Origin: Glycine soja
Taxonomy: Eukaryota; Streptophyta; Magnoliopsida; Fabales; Fabaceae
DNA length: 64,000 nucleotides
Assembly (NCBI RefSeq): GCF_004193775.1
Contig: NC_041018.1
Coordinates: forward strand, 37,178,608-37,242,607
Reading direction: 5' to 3'
The translations under genes were made by a program, and so were the position numbers. The notes under the pieces were generated by a model that saw only the letters and a list, made by a program, of their open reading frames with translations, was not told where the DNA came from and made no database searches. Of this stretch, positions 24,513 to 35,934 are shown piece by piece. The stretch's first letter is position 1. Every line of letters starts with the position of its first letter.

Positions 24513-25678
24513 GGTGAGAAGGGTAAGATGGGGACTTTGCAAAATCAGGAGGTGCACCAAAACATAAATGGGGTGCCTTAAGTAATTTCCCAGGACATGA
24601 GGCATAGTGGAGGTGTGGATCAAAACCAAAAATGCTTAGGTGAGGCCTGTGGACTGTAATATAAAGTGGCCTAATCAAAGTTTGAATTGCCTTTGTTTTC
24701 TTGTTTATTTCTTCTTTAATTCTTGTATGAACATGGCATTTAGAAATAAAATTAAAACCTTAAAAAAATTTAATATAATAATAAAAAGATAACAAAATAT
24801 ATATTAAAATTCATTTTAGCATGATTAAATATTTAATTAATTATAGTATTGTGTTCACACAAAAATTATTGGCTTAGTCTCACAATTGATAAATGTTCCA
24901 AAAGCTTGACTCTAAATTGGAAGAACATAATGAAAAATGTATTGACAGAGAGTAAAATTGACTAGCGTTATTTAAGAGTAGTTTGAGTTTGAGAAAACTA
25001 CTTTCTCTTTTTAATTTTTAATTTTATAAATGCATAAAAATATTATATTCTTTTATTTCTTATTTTAAATATTTATGCAAAACATATATAACAAGTCTTA
25101 ATTTATAATATATATATATATATATATATGATAAAAAAAATAAAAATAATGAAACGAATGGGAATGAAATATAGAATATAATGGTATTATATTCCATTGT
25201 TTGGATTGGTAAAATGAGGGTGAAATATAATGTAAACTAGTAGGACCTATTTCATCTTTTTCTTTTGTCCACATTGAAGAATTAATCTAGAATGGAAATT
25301 TTATTCCATTTCATTAAAACATATCAAAATAATAAATGAAAATTTTATTCTATTATTTTCATTTCCACTTCACTTTTTTTAATTCATTACATTCTATTTC
25401 TTCTCTTTTTTCATCTATCTATACAATTTACAAATATAGCTCAAAACACTAGGAACCACGTGATTGTGGCATCATCTTAAGATGTGTCCCTTTCAGCAAC
25501 CTCAACTCCAATAACCAAGGGACTGCTTCATCTTCTAGAATTAGTTGTTATGACTTTCTCTTGAACAGGCAAATCCAAAAGAGTATGTCTCGCTTCAACT
25601 GATTCAGCAAGCAAGGTATTTTTCTAAAGTTCATTAATGATTGATACTTTACATTTACATTTTAGCTTAAGAAAAACT
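24513..25678. other. intergenic stretch left of the Tat element
   Basis: No gene recognised. Contains an (AT)n run at 25107-25129 and AT-rich low-complexity sequence. The left LTR of the Ty3/gypsy element starts at 25679. Confidence 0.5.
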
Positions 25679-26426
25679 TGTACCTGTAAAGGGGTAATCA
25701 AGTAATCTTTCTTTTTCTAACTCCTTTTTCAAGGTCTTCTACTTCTGGTGATCAATGTTCGATGATAAAAAAAAAGAAGGGATATCTGCCAAAGACGCTC
25801 AAGTCAGATCTGGGACAAGAACAATAAACAAGTATTTAATATATTGTAAATAGTCTTACCTCGATATTCTTGCAACTATTTATACATATTTTAATGGCCC
25901 TTAGACCTATAGGCCTTGGTACGTCATTACCATTTTACGTAACACTCTAGTAATTGCCATTAAGGTTTCTATTAATAGTCCAATGATTTTTACTTAAATA
26001 ACCCTAATGTTTTTGTGGTCATGATTCTTCATCTTTGGGTATTTGCGTTCTCAGCTAGGCTGAGAATCGATCCCTATGTCGAGCACCTAGTCAAGTACCA
26101 AAGTAGTATTCAGGGGTGTTCAGATATTCAGCTAGGTCGAGTGTCGATCACCATGTTAAGTACCTTAATGCTTTATGTATACACGTGTTTTGTATTCGGT
26201 CAGTTGGCATACACACATGTTTGAACATGGAAACTGGTCAAATACAAATGTTTAGGTATTTAGCTATGTCGAGTGCCTAAACACCTGTGTGCTTTGTGGA
26301 TACTTTTGTGATTCATAATCTAGTTAAGTACCTGGATACTCTCTAAGGATGACTTGTGTTTTTGTGTGTTAAGGCAGAAGGGTATATACGAGAATTCGAT
26401 TAGTCCACATACCCGTACGGTGTACA
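25679..26426 (-). repeat. 3' LTR of the Tat element
   Basis: Starts TGTACCTGTAAAGGGG and ends TACGGTGTACA. It matches 34148-34905 over its length, for example GGCCTTGGTACGTCATTACC at 25911 and 34391, with many scattered substitutions and small indels. The 748 and 758 base lengths agree. Confidence 0.9.
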
Positions 26427-26743
26427 AGCCCCCCAAGCCTCGAGGAACACAGTGAATGAGAAAGGCTATAAAGATTCGTATTGTGAAGTTTAACTGTGAC
26501 GATTGAATTTTCAAACTTTGATGGCATTTGGTGTTCTCTCTCAGACATGACTTGATATGGTTGTAATCGTTTGGGCTTGGATTTTAATCATTATCGACCC
26601 CCTATATAAAAAAGGGATTTACATCATTCTGGTTTTACACTTAGAATTATGAACTCACTCTACACCGGATACTACTTGATTTCTTTGTAGAGTCGAGTAC
26701 TGGACTCGTGCCTAGGGCTCCCGCAAACTAGGATTTCTTTTAT

Positions 26744-28045
26744 GTGTATGGTTGTATATTTTGTGATCTTCACATGGAGATGCCCATTGACAATTTCACC
26801 ATGGTCGTCCTTCGCATTCTTAACGTTGCTCCTTCTCAATTGCATCCCAACATATGGGTAGCTATTCAGGCTTTTCGTGCCTTGTGTAGTTTTTTTCGCT
26901 TTGAGTCAACAGTGCGGTTGTTCCTTTACTATTTTCGAACTTGGCCGACAGACAAAGCTCAATGGTTATCTCTGATACATCATCAAGATAGGCCATTGTT
27001 TAGGCCTTTTATGTCTTCCTATAAAAACTTCAAAATGGGTTTTTCAAAGTGGTTATCATCCCATGATTGGGTGACAACTTCTTTTATGATTTTGATGGTC
27101 GGTCGTTATTTTCATTTTACTCGCAACAAGTGCCGAGGAAGTATGATGACTTCCCGAAGGAGTATTTGAGTGAAGACAAAAGGCATAATTTGCCAATTCA
27201 AGAATGACTTCCCCACAGGTTGTCTGCCAAGCCTATTGTTTCTTTATACAAGTTCCTTACTATAATGGAGGACTTGAAAGGTATATTACTCTTTCTTTTT
27301 ACCATTTTGCTACTTTGTTATCGGCTTTCTAACTTAATTATTTTGTTTTTAGATATTGTTCATTCTATTGGAATGGATGCTCGGGACATTGATGTCGCGT
27401 GCCAGGAGGTCGGTGTTACTTCTAGCAATGCTATTGTTGTTGCCCCCTAGAACGGAATCCTACTCCTCATTCGATGCCTCTGGATGTTGTTCCTTGGTGA
27501 TATGAACAAGAAGAAGAAAACAAGGCGAGATGTCGAGGAGGAGAGTCATCCAAGAGAGTTGCAACAACCAACTCGATACCAATTCAACACTCCACTGCCC
27601 AGCTTTACTAAAGCTCTCTCTATGGTATTAGGAAAAGAGTTTTCCAATTTCGCATACCACCTTCAAAATCAGATGTTGAGCAGTGTTGTATTTGATTATG
27701 GCAAAGATATATTACAAGGTGCCAATGTGGACTTCCAAGCTTTTATGTGCAATGCCTGGGAAAAAATATTGGAGAAGCATCGTGTTGGTTTCGACAAGGC
27801 AATTCGACAAGTGAGATATAAGTTTGAGATTTGGAATGATGTTGCCTTTGATATGTTGATGGATGTCTATGAAGGGAACTTGGTCTCTATTCAAGACATT
27901 CCTAGAAGGACTCCCCGATTCTCGTCCTCCGACCCCCGGTACCTTTCATCTTGCTATGCCTCATACCGATACCCTAATGACGAATACTGATAGCGTTGAG
28001 GATGATACTAGGAATCAAAATGAGGGTGAAGAGAACAATAGATAG
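26744..28045 (+). pseudogene. extra ORF of the Tat element, opposite strand to gag-pol
   Basis: Two broken blocks. The first (26744-27169, with MPIDNFTMVVLRILNVAPSQ then LHPNIWVAIQAFRALCSFF) resembles the N-terminal domain annotated in plants as 'putative gypsy type transposon' (Transposase_28 type: P-x-x-F-x-x-x-V-L-x-x-L-x-x-A-P-x-Q-L-x-P-N-x-W). The second (27484-27990) is a charged, probably helical region with no family recognised. The two are separated by frame changes near 27170-27480. It runs antisense to gag-pol between the integrase and the 3' LTR, the position of the antisense extra ORF described for Tat-lineage elements. Its function is unknown for the family. This copy is disrupted. 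Confidence 0.65.
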
Positions 28046-28299
28046 GTTTTATATATTAATTGTGGTTGTTTGGGAAGTATTTTGTGTTGGTCGTTTAGGC
28101 TTTTATTAACTTTTTTGTATTAATGCTTGTAAATTAATGAAATAAGTTTTCTTCGATGTTGGCTACAAAAAGACTTAATATTTTGGTTAGAAATATTAAT
28201 ATGACTAATTACGTATGTTATAGCGATTCATGAGTTGAATTAATTTGGTTGTCGGTTTAAAGGTATTCAGGAGGAAAACTCTTCAATGTTTATGGAAGG

Positions 28300-28690
28300 A
28301 AAGGTTTTTTTTTTCTCAAGATGCGTCCTTGGCCGAGTATGGGTACTTGGGACGAGAACTTTTTCATGAGGTGTGTCCTTGGCCAAGTGGGTGTACTCAG
28401 GAGAGAAACCTTTTTTTCACAATCTGCATCCTTAGTCGAGTGAGGGTGCTTAGTAGGGAAACATTTTTTTTCACAAGGTGCGTCCTTAGCCGAGTGAGAG
28501 TGCTCGAGAGGGAAACCTTTTTTTTTCACAAGGTGCGTCCTTAGCCGAGTGAGGGTGGTCGAGAGGGAAACTTTATTTCACAAGGTGCATCCTTAGCTGA
28601 GTGAGGGTGCTCAGGAGAGAAACCTTTTTTTTCACAAGGTGTGTCCTTGGCCAAGTGTGGGTACTAGAGAGGGAAACCTTTCTAGTATAC
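28300..28690. repeat. tandem repeat, about 53-bp unit, 7 copies
   Basis: Units of 50-55 bases centred on G(C/T)(G/A)TCCTT(G/A)GCCGAGTG recur at 28323, 28373, 28426, 28480, 28535, 28587 and 28640, separated by GGGAAACC and a T-run. It lies in the 3' untranslated part of the retroelement. No coding function. Confidence 0.92.
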
Positions 28691-28872
28691 ATTTAACCGA
28701 GCATAGGTAATTGTCAAGAGAAAAAATGAAATAGAAACAAATTTGCATTCATTTGGATTAAATGGGGTTGGGGGGGGGGGTCATTAAAACCTTCTTAGTA
28801 AAAACCCTTTCATGTTCTTATAGGGAAAAAATTGAGTAAGGAAAAAGAGTGCCCCTTTTGAATACAAATGTT

Positions 28873-29671
28873 TTAACTATAGTAAAACATGAGGTGTGTA
28901 GAGTTCCATGTTCGTGGTATGACTTTGCCAAAAATTTCCTCTAATTTGTATGCACCATTCTTGAGATTTTGTTGAACACGATATGCTCTGGCCCAATTAG
29001 CTGCCAATTTTCCTTCCCGAGAGTCCTTCCTTGTTGTTCCTTGTACTCTCCACACTAGATCTCCTTCCATGAATTCTCTCGGCTTAACCTTGGTGTTGAA
29101 CCTCTTCATCATTCTTTCCTTGCACGATGTCATGCGCTATTCTTGCTGAGTCCATGACCTCTTCTGTCAAGTCCAATTCGACCATTGAGTTTTCATTGTT
29201 GCTAGCTTCATCGTAGTGTTGTTACTGAAAGGATGGTTCTTCTATCTCAACTAGGATGATCGCATCAGTTCCATAGGTCAACCAAAAAGGTTTTTATTTA
29301 GTTGTTGACTAAGGTGTGCACCAAAGTCCCTACAAGACTTCTAATAACTCCTCGGCCCATCTTCCTTTTGCTAGATTAAGTTTCTTCTTTAATTCGGTCA
29401 GTATAACCTTATTTGTTGACTCTGCATGTCCATTGGTTTAAGGATGTTCCACTAAAGTAAGTTGATGCATTATATTCAAATCTATCATGAGATCATTCAA
29501 CTTTTTATCCATGAACTGCAGTCCATTATCGGTTATAATGGTGTTGGGGATGCCAAATATGGTTATTATATTTCTCCAAAAATAATTTCTCACATGGTTG
29601 GCTGTTATATAAACCAATGATTCAACTTCTATCCACTTAGTGAAATAATCCACAACTACCAAAAGATACAT
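28873..29671 (-). pseudogene. integrase region of the Tat element
   Basis: The catalytic core shows the first Asp in VVDYFTKWIE and the second in ITDNGLQF. The Glu survives further on in a NGHAESTNK context, but a TAA stop falls two codons before TNGHAES, where this family has Gln. The C-terminal end (GDLVWRVQGTT, then GKLAANWARAYRV and IPRTWNSTHLMFYYS) is the usual tail of plant Ty3/gypsy polyproteins. The segments between are broken by frameshifts, so no full-length integrase can be made. Confidence 0.85.
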
Positions 29672-30540
29672 GCATCACCCCTTGGTAGGTGGGAAAGATC
29701 CATCCCCCACATGGCAAAGGGTCAAGGTGATGTCAAGGTATACAATTCGTCAACTAGTTGGTGGATAAGGTTACCATGTTGTTGGCACTACATACATTTC
29801 TTCACAAATTCTGCACAATCACTTCTCATGGTGGGCCAATAATATCCATCCCTGAGCACTCAGGTGGCCATGGTTCGTTCCCATGAGTGCACTCCACAAA
29901 TTCCCTCATGCAACTCTCTTATTACATAATCCGCTTGCTCCACACTTAAGCATTTAAGAAGAGGAGTTGTGAATCCTCACCTATACAAGTCTCCAACCAT
30001 GATGGTGTATCTTGTTGCTTTAGTTCTAAGCATTTTGGTTTTTACATGGTCTTCGGGAGTTACACCTCTGTTCAAGTAGTCCAAAATATCTGTCATCCAA
30101 CGATTTCCCCTGTGATTATATTTAAACATTCTTCCATATAGACATTGGGCTCATGTAAAGTTTCCTATATAAAGGTTCTCAATTGTCCTGGCTTTCAGTT
30201 ACTGGCTAGTCAAGTGAGTTTGTAAACCCTCTCGTTGTGGTTCCTATCTATATGTCATACATGCATCTCTTTGAAATCCTCCATTAATTTCATAAAGGTG
30301 TACTAGTATTTCAAGAGTTGTGGCTCCACCTGATACTCCCTCGTTGATCTATCTAGCTGCCACCTGTGAATTGCTCTAACACTTTATCATTTTAGCTCCA
30401 ACCTCTTTTGCTAACCTTATGCCGACCAACAGAGCTATGTACTTAGCTTGGTTGTTGGAGGCTTTGAAACCAAACCTCAAAGATTGCTCCAAGATTACTT
30501 GGTTTGGACCTTCTAGCTAGATTCCTGCTCCACATCCTCG

Positions 30541-31606
30541 TCAATTGAAAAAGTTGTCTACATGCAGTGTCCACCATTGCTTTGAGAAGTTACTTGCTAG
30601 ATGTAATTCGTTGATGAAATCAGCCAAATGTTGGGTCTTAATTGGCCCTTTAGGTTCATACCAGATATCGAACTCTGATAGCTCCACTAACCATGCCATC
30701 ATCCTCCCTACCAGTTCATGCTTTCTCAAGACTTTGGTATTCTCACCACCACTTGATGACTTTGGAAATATTGTTGAAGCCATCGAGCTACATGTACTAA
30801 AGCTAGGGCTACCTTCTCAATCAGTTGATGTCTGGCTTCGGCCTTATGTAGCATCCAACCTATGAAATATATGGGATGTTGGGTTCCTTCATTCTTTTGG
30901 ATTGTTGTCATGCTAATTGCTTCGCTAGAAACTAACAAGTAAATGATCAAACTTTTCTAATTATTTGGTTTGACCAATAGTGGTGGTGTTGACAATGTTA
31001 ATTTTAGGTCTTGAAAGGCTTGCTCACACTCTTGGTCCCATGAGAATTTTGTGGTCTTCTTTAATAAATTCATGATTAGTATAGCTCTCTTGGCAATTCG
31101 AGGTAGAAATCTTGTCAAGGAGGCTATGCAACCTATGAGTCTCTGTATCTCCTTAAGGTTTGTCAGACTCCTCATATTAATGACAGCTTGACAGTTGTCC
31201 AAATTGGCCCGTGTGTCTCTGTGGGAGAGCATAAAACCCAGAATTTGCTTCATCTTACCTCGAACACACACTTTTCAGGATTGAGTCGCATGTTATGTTT
31301 TCGGATTTGTAAAAAGATTTCAGCGAGGTCTTTAACATGGGACTCAACTTCATTCGACTTGACTACCATGTCATTAACGTACACTTTCATGTTCCTACCA
31401 ATCTGGTTTTTGAAGATTTTATCCATCAAGCGTTGGTAAGTAGCTCCTACATTTTTTTGACCAAATGGAAAGACTTGGTAGCAATAGTTCACCGATTCAA
31501 TTATGAAAGCAATTTTCTCTACACCTCTAGGGTGTATACAGATCTGGTTGTACCCATAATATGCGTCTAAGAAATTGAGCGGCCGATGTCCAGCTGCTCT
31601 GTCCAT
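30541..31606 (-). pseudogene. reverse transcriptase and RNase H region of the Tat element
   Basis: RT blocks LNFLDAYYGYNQICIHP, then YCYQVFPFGQKNVGATYQRL and YVNDMVVKS are plain Ty3/gypsy RT. The catalytic YVDD box reads YVND here, a G-to-A change (GAT to AAT) at the first catalytic Asp. A frameshift near 31260 leads to the connection domain (LIGCIASLTRFLPRIAKRA, FSWDQECEQAFQDLK). RNase H segments follow (HPIYFIGWMLHKAEARHQLI, then ELSEFDIWYEPKGPIKTQHL). Inactive by point mutation and by frame breaks. Confidence 0.9.
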
Positions 31607-32054
31607 TAATTTGTCTATATGAGCAAGGGGTAGGCATCTGTAGGGATGCTTTATTGAGATCTATGTAGTCTATACACATTCTCTATTTACCATTTGATTT
31701 TTTTACCATGACTATGTTGAACAACCATGTGGTGTATCGGACTTCTCTTATGAGCCGAGTTGCCAGTAATTTTCCTACTTCTTCATGTATAGGCATCCTC
31801 CTATCTTCTCCCATTTTTCTCTTCTTTTATGTTATTGCCCCAACGGCTCGACATACAAAAAGCTGATGACAATGGTAATTTGGATCAATGCCTGACATGC
31901 TTGATGTTGACCATGCAAATAAATCTGCGTTTGAATTCAACACTTGAATTATGAGATGTTGCTCCCTCTCCTCCAGTTAGGTGTCGAGGTATGTGGCTTG
32001 GTCCTTTAGCAAACCTAACTAGAGCGACTTTTTTTCTTCATTGGGCTTTACCCA

Positions 32055-32723
32055 TTAATCATCCTTGGTCCTTGGATCTAAATCCAAGTCTTCATGTACA
32101 CCCAATTTTACCATAGTTACCATATTAACGGCTTGAGACTTAGGTATCTCCTGAATGAGGGTGAGCTTTAGGCTAGCCATATAACATTCTCGAGCCTCCT
32201 TTTGATTTGCATGGAATGTTATGATAGTTTTGTAGTATGATGGGAACTTCATGGCTAAATGTGGGGTTGATACAATGGCCTCAATTGCGTTGATTGATGG
32301 GCGATCGAGTAGAATGTTGTAAGATGCACTGGCATAAAGAACCACATATTTTACTAAGATGTCCCTATACCTCGTCCATTTTTAGTTGAACCTTGTCATT
32401 AGTTTAATAGATCCCCTTGTGGGGAGCCTTTCCCCCATGAATCCGAAGAGTGGATTGTCACAAGGCTATAGTACAAATTCGGGTATGTCCATCTGTTTGA
32501 AAGTCTTTTAGAATAAGATATCCGTCGAACTTCCTTGGTCTATCAGGGTTTTTCTTACTAGGCAACCGACAACTTCGATGGTAATGACCATAGGTTCATC
32601 TTGTTCAGGATGCACTCCCTTGAAATCTACACTAGTGACGGTTATGTCTGGCATCTCCACTCTATTTTCCATGGCTACCACATTTACAGAGCGCACATTG
32701 CGCAAGTGCTTCTTACTTGTCAA
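32055..32723 (-). pseudogene. protease region of the Tat element
   Basis: VRKTLIDQGSSTDILF holds the aspartic protease motif in the DxGSS form usual for plant Ty3/gypsy. After a gap with stops, YNILLDRPSINAIEAIVSTP and HLAMKFPS follow, the typical downstream half (LLGRPWLN... in relatives). Broken between 32508 and 32345. Confidence 0.8.
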
Positions 32724-33060
32724 GGAGGTGTTTCCCCCTCCTTCAGAACCTTTGACTATTGTATTGATAATCCTTTTTGCTTCTGTTCTCTTTCCTTGGA
32801 GCTAATTCTTTGTCTTTCTTCTTTGTGTTTTATCCTCGCCTGGTCTTTGACTTCTGACATAGTCCTGATACTGATTAGTATCATGACGTTGTGACATTTG
32901 CGGTTTATGGAAAAAATCTTTCAAACTCCCCCTTTGATAAGATCTTCCATCTTGTTTTTTAACGTAATGCACTCTTTCATTGAATGTCCTTGATTTCTAT
33001 GATACTGGCAGTGATTTGAGGGATCTGCTCTAGGCGGTTTGTTGGCTCTTTTTGGCATTA

Positions 33061-34091
33061 CTATGACTCCAGTGGCCAGAGCCTGTTCGAGAATTTGGGT
33101 TCTTGTAGCATTGAAGGGGGTGTAATAATCATGTCAAGGACCTCGAGGTTCCCGTGCATTATCCTTATTTTTGTGAGTATCTTTGTCGATCTATTTCCTT
33201 TGGCTGAACACTTCACTTTTGATTTGTTTATTGTATTCAGTGAGCTCCTCCAGCTGCATGTACTTGACAACCCGACTACGGAGTTCATCTAGGTTGGCTG
33301 CCAATTTTTTGCAAAGACTGTTCACAAAAGGAGCAGGTCGCAAACATGTCACTATGTGATCCGTGGCTATGGTGGGATCAAGATTTTGAATGTCCAGAGC
33401 AACTTTTCCAAATCTTTCCATAAACGATCATAGGGTTTCCTTCTTATCCTGCCTGAGGCTAACTAGAACCATAGATGTCAAATGATTGGGGACAACTGGT
33501 TGCAAACTGAATTCTGAACCTAATAGTCAGGGTTTCAAAGTGATCTATGGAGTTTGGTAGGAGTTGAGTGAACCAACTTAGTGCTTGCCCTTTTAGAGTT
33601 GTAGGGAAGACTTTACACTAGATGACATCATCTTTTGTGTATAATCCTACCTAAGCCATGTAAATGTCAATGTGTTCATCAGGGTTGATTGTTCCATTAT
33701 ACTTTTCCAAAGCAATTCATTTTTGTGTACTTGGTAGCAACATTTTAATTATTTTGGTTATGAATAGGTTTCTAAGTACTGAAGCCAAAGTGCTGCTGAC
33801 AAGATTGGATGGACACATTGTTCCTCCCAGGTGACTAGCTTGTGGGAAGTTGGATACTTCCGCCTGAGGGGGTTGTGACAATTGCGAATGATGTCATCCC
33901 CTTAACTCGACATTCTCTTGTTGCAAGGCTATTATGTCTTCGGCGTGTCTTTGTTGCATGTTTATAATTTCCTCACGTAGCATCTTGATGGCCTCTCCTT
34001 GGTCTTCACCCTCGTGAGGTGAAGGAGGTCGAACAAGATGTGAATGTCGTGGAGTTCGTGTCTCTACCATCGATTGGGTAGTAGCTACCAT
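33061..34091 (-). pseudogene. gag region of the Tat element
   Basis: The N-terminal piece 34091-33894 has a coiled-coil-like stretch (IKMLREEIINMQQRHAEDII) after a basic, proline-rich start. A middle piece at 33421-33191 (FGKVALDIQNLDPTIATDHI, then LRPAPFVNSLCKK and RVVKYMQLEELTEY) matches the gag core common to these elements. Frameshifts separate the two and no zinc knuckle could be read with confidence. The start is placed at the first Met after the LTR and leader. Confidence 0.75.
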
Positions 34092-34147
34092 GCTCTTTGG
34101 GACACGGGAAAAAAGATTTTACCCGGGCCCCACGGTGGGCCCTAAAA

Positions 34148-34905
34148 TGTACTTGCAAGGGGGTAATCAGGTAATATTTCTCCTTGCTAACTTCTTGTCC
34201 TAGGTCTTTTGCTTCTAGTGATCAATGCTCGACAATAAACGAAAAGGAAAGGTACCTGCCAAAGGCACTTCAATGCTCAAGTCAGATTTCGGACAAGAGT
34301 AATAAACAAGTATTTGATATATTGAGAACAGTCTTACCTCAATATTCCCATAGTTATTTATACATATTTTAATGTGCCCTTGGACCTATGGGCCTTGGTA
34401 CGTCATTACCATTCTAGGTAACGCTCTAGTAATTACCATTAAGGTTTTTGTTAATAGTCCAATGAGTTTTACTTAAATAACCCTAATGCTTTAGTGGTCA
34501 TGATTCTTCATCTTTGGGTATTCCCTTTCTCGGCTAGGCTGAGTATTGGTCCCCATGCCGAGCACCTAGTCAAGTACTAATGTAGTCTTTAGGGATGTTC
34601 GAATATTCGGTTAGGCTGAGTGTCGATCACCATGCCGAGTACCTTAACACATTACGTGTGTTTTGTATTCAGCCAATTGGCATGTGCACATGTTCAAACA
34701 TGGCAACTGGCTGAATACACATGTTTAGGTATTCGACTATGCCGAGTGCCTAAATACTTGTGTGTTTTGAGGATACTTTCATGATTCGTAATAAGGTATT
34801 GGCCGAGTACCTGAATACTCTCTAGGGATGACTTGTATTTTTGTGTGTTAAGGCCGAAGGGTATATACAAATATTCAGTTAGTCTGCATACCCATACGGT
34901 GTACA
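34148..34905 (-). repeat. 5' LTR of the Tat element
   Basis: Starts TGTACTTGCAAGGGGG and ends TACGGTGTACA. In element orientation transcription would run leftward. Directly inside (34147-34122) is the GC-rich near-palindrome GGGCCCACCGTGGGGCCC. No standard tRNA primer-binding site was recognised. Confidence 0.9.
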
Positions 34906-35266
34906 CTTGCTATCTTGTTGGCATTTTCCTTTCTTATTTTTGTTTTTGTGGTGAATTGTGTTTTCTTTTTTCAATAGTTGAATTAGATATGTTTATCATT
35001 TCTTGTTTTATAATTATGATTTATCACTATTTTTTTACCATGATATTGGCACCCACCTCGAGTTTGACGAGGAAAATTCATGTTGGGCAGAGTTGGGGTT
35101 GGATTTTTCCCGACTTAGGGAAGTAAAGGCAAGGTCGGGTATATCACTCTTTGAACCTGATAAACTCGATGGAGATGAGGTTGAGTTTCATTTTTTCATC
35201 TTCACCTTTTATAAACCTAAACTTACCTCTCGAAAATAATGATTAATCTTCATTGGGGACCGTGAG
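34906..35266. other. short stretch between the Tat element and the LTR at 35267
   Basis: No gene identified. A plus-strand frame at 35055-35237 is open (EFDEENSCWAELGLDFSRLR) but matches nothing recognised. It may be internal sequence of the element that owns the LTR at 35267. Confidence 0.35.
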
Positions 35267-35934
35267 TGTTGGGAAAACTCGGACTTTCCCGCTTCGTGAA
35301 GTTAAGATAGACACTTAGTAATTAAAGGTAGTAATGGGAACACACGATTATAATTCTCCAATATGGAGATTCTTCCACTATACAAAAGAATAGTAGGGTT
35401 ACAAGGATGTGTTTACAAAATTAACTCACTCTACGGTGGCTTACTCAAGCTTGAGGATAGAGACTTCCCAAGCTATTTATCTTCTCTCTCAAAGAGACTC
35501 TCTAACTTTCTAGCTTTCTCACTCTAAGAAGTGAATTCACTCTTGTCTTGGATGGTTAGGAATGAAGGCTCCTACCCTTATTTATACTACTCCACCTCCA
35601 CAATGAATGGTGGAGATTACTTGTATCCTAGGGTGGAGATTAATTCTCTAGAATGCTCCACACATTCTAGGAGTCTCTACACTCTTCTATTCCCTTTCAT
35701 ATCCTTCCATACTCTTCCATAAGGTTTCAGAAGGTTCCAGACATCTCCAGAATATTCCAGAGATTTTCACATTCTTCCACAAGCTTCTAGAGAATTCTAC
35801 ACTACTCTAAAGTTCTTCAGGACGTTCTAGAAAATTCTATACTTTTTTAGAAAGCTCTAATTTTCTAGAACCTCTCTAATTAAGGAGGGATCCCAATAGT
35901 GAGCACATAGAATGTGAGTATTTCCCCCTCAACA
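35267..35934. repeat. probable solo or 3' LTR, 668 bp
   Basis: Begins TGTTGGGAAAACTCGG and ends TTTCCCCCTCAACA. The inverted ends TGTTG/CAACA and the 668-base length fit an LTR. A TATA-like TATTTATAC sits at 35579. Between them are many near-copies of TTCTAGA, CTTCCA and ATTCCAGA. No partner LTR, primer-binding site or matching 5-mer flanks (GTGAG, AGATT) were found. It is therefore either a solo LTR with decayed flanks or one LTR of a broken element. Confidence 0.65.

Larger units (their letters stand above)
25679..34905 (-). mobile_element. decayed Ty3/gypsy LTR retrotransposon, Tat lineage
   Basis: A 9.2-kb element read on the minus strand. LTRs are at 34148-34905 (5') and 25679-26426 (3'). 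Both begin TGTAC and end GTACA, and they are clearly alike but diverged. Between them, in element order, are gag (34091-33061), protease (32723-32055), reverse transcriptase (31606-31250), RNase H (31270-30541) and integrase (29671-28873). Then come a tandem repeat (28690-28300) and an extra ORF on the opposite strand (26744-28045). A G-rich tract just inside the 3' LTR (26447-26427) fits the polypurine tract. Protease-RT-RNaseH-INT order marks Ty3/gypsy. The antisense extra ORF and 3' tandem repeats are features known from the Tat/Ogre group. Flanking 5-mers (AAACT, CTTGC) do not match. Many stops and frameshifts make it immobile on its own. Confidence 0.9.

Noticed and set aside
28245..28544. 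ORFs of 79-99 codons on both strands over the 53-bp repeat
   Set aside because: They are translations of the tandem repeat, whose unit happens to lack stops.
25674..34910. 5-bp target duplication of the Tat element
   Set aside because: The flanks AAACT and CTTGC do not match. Either the borders have decayed or recombination joined different insertions.
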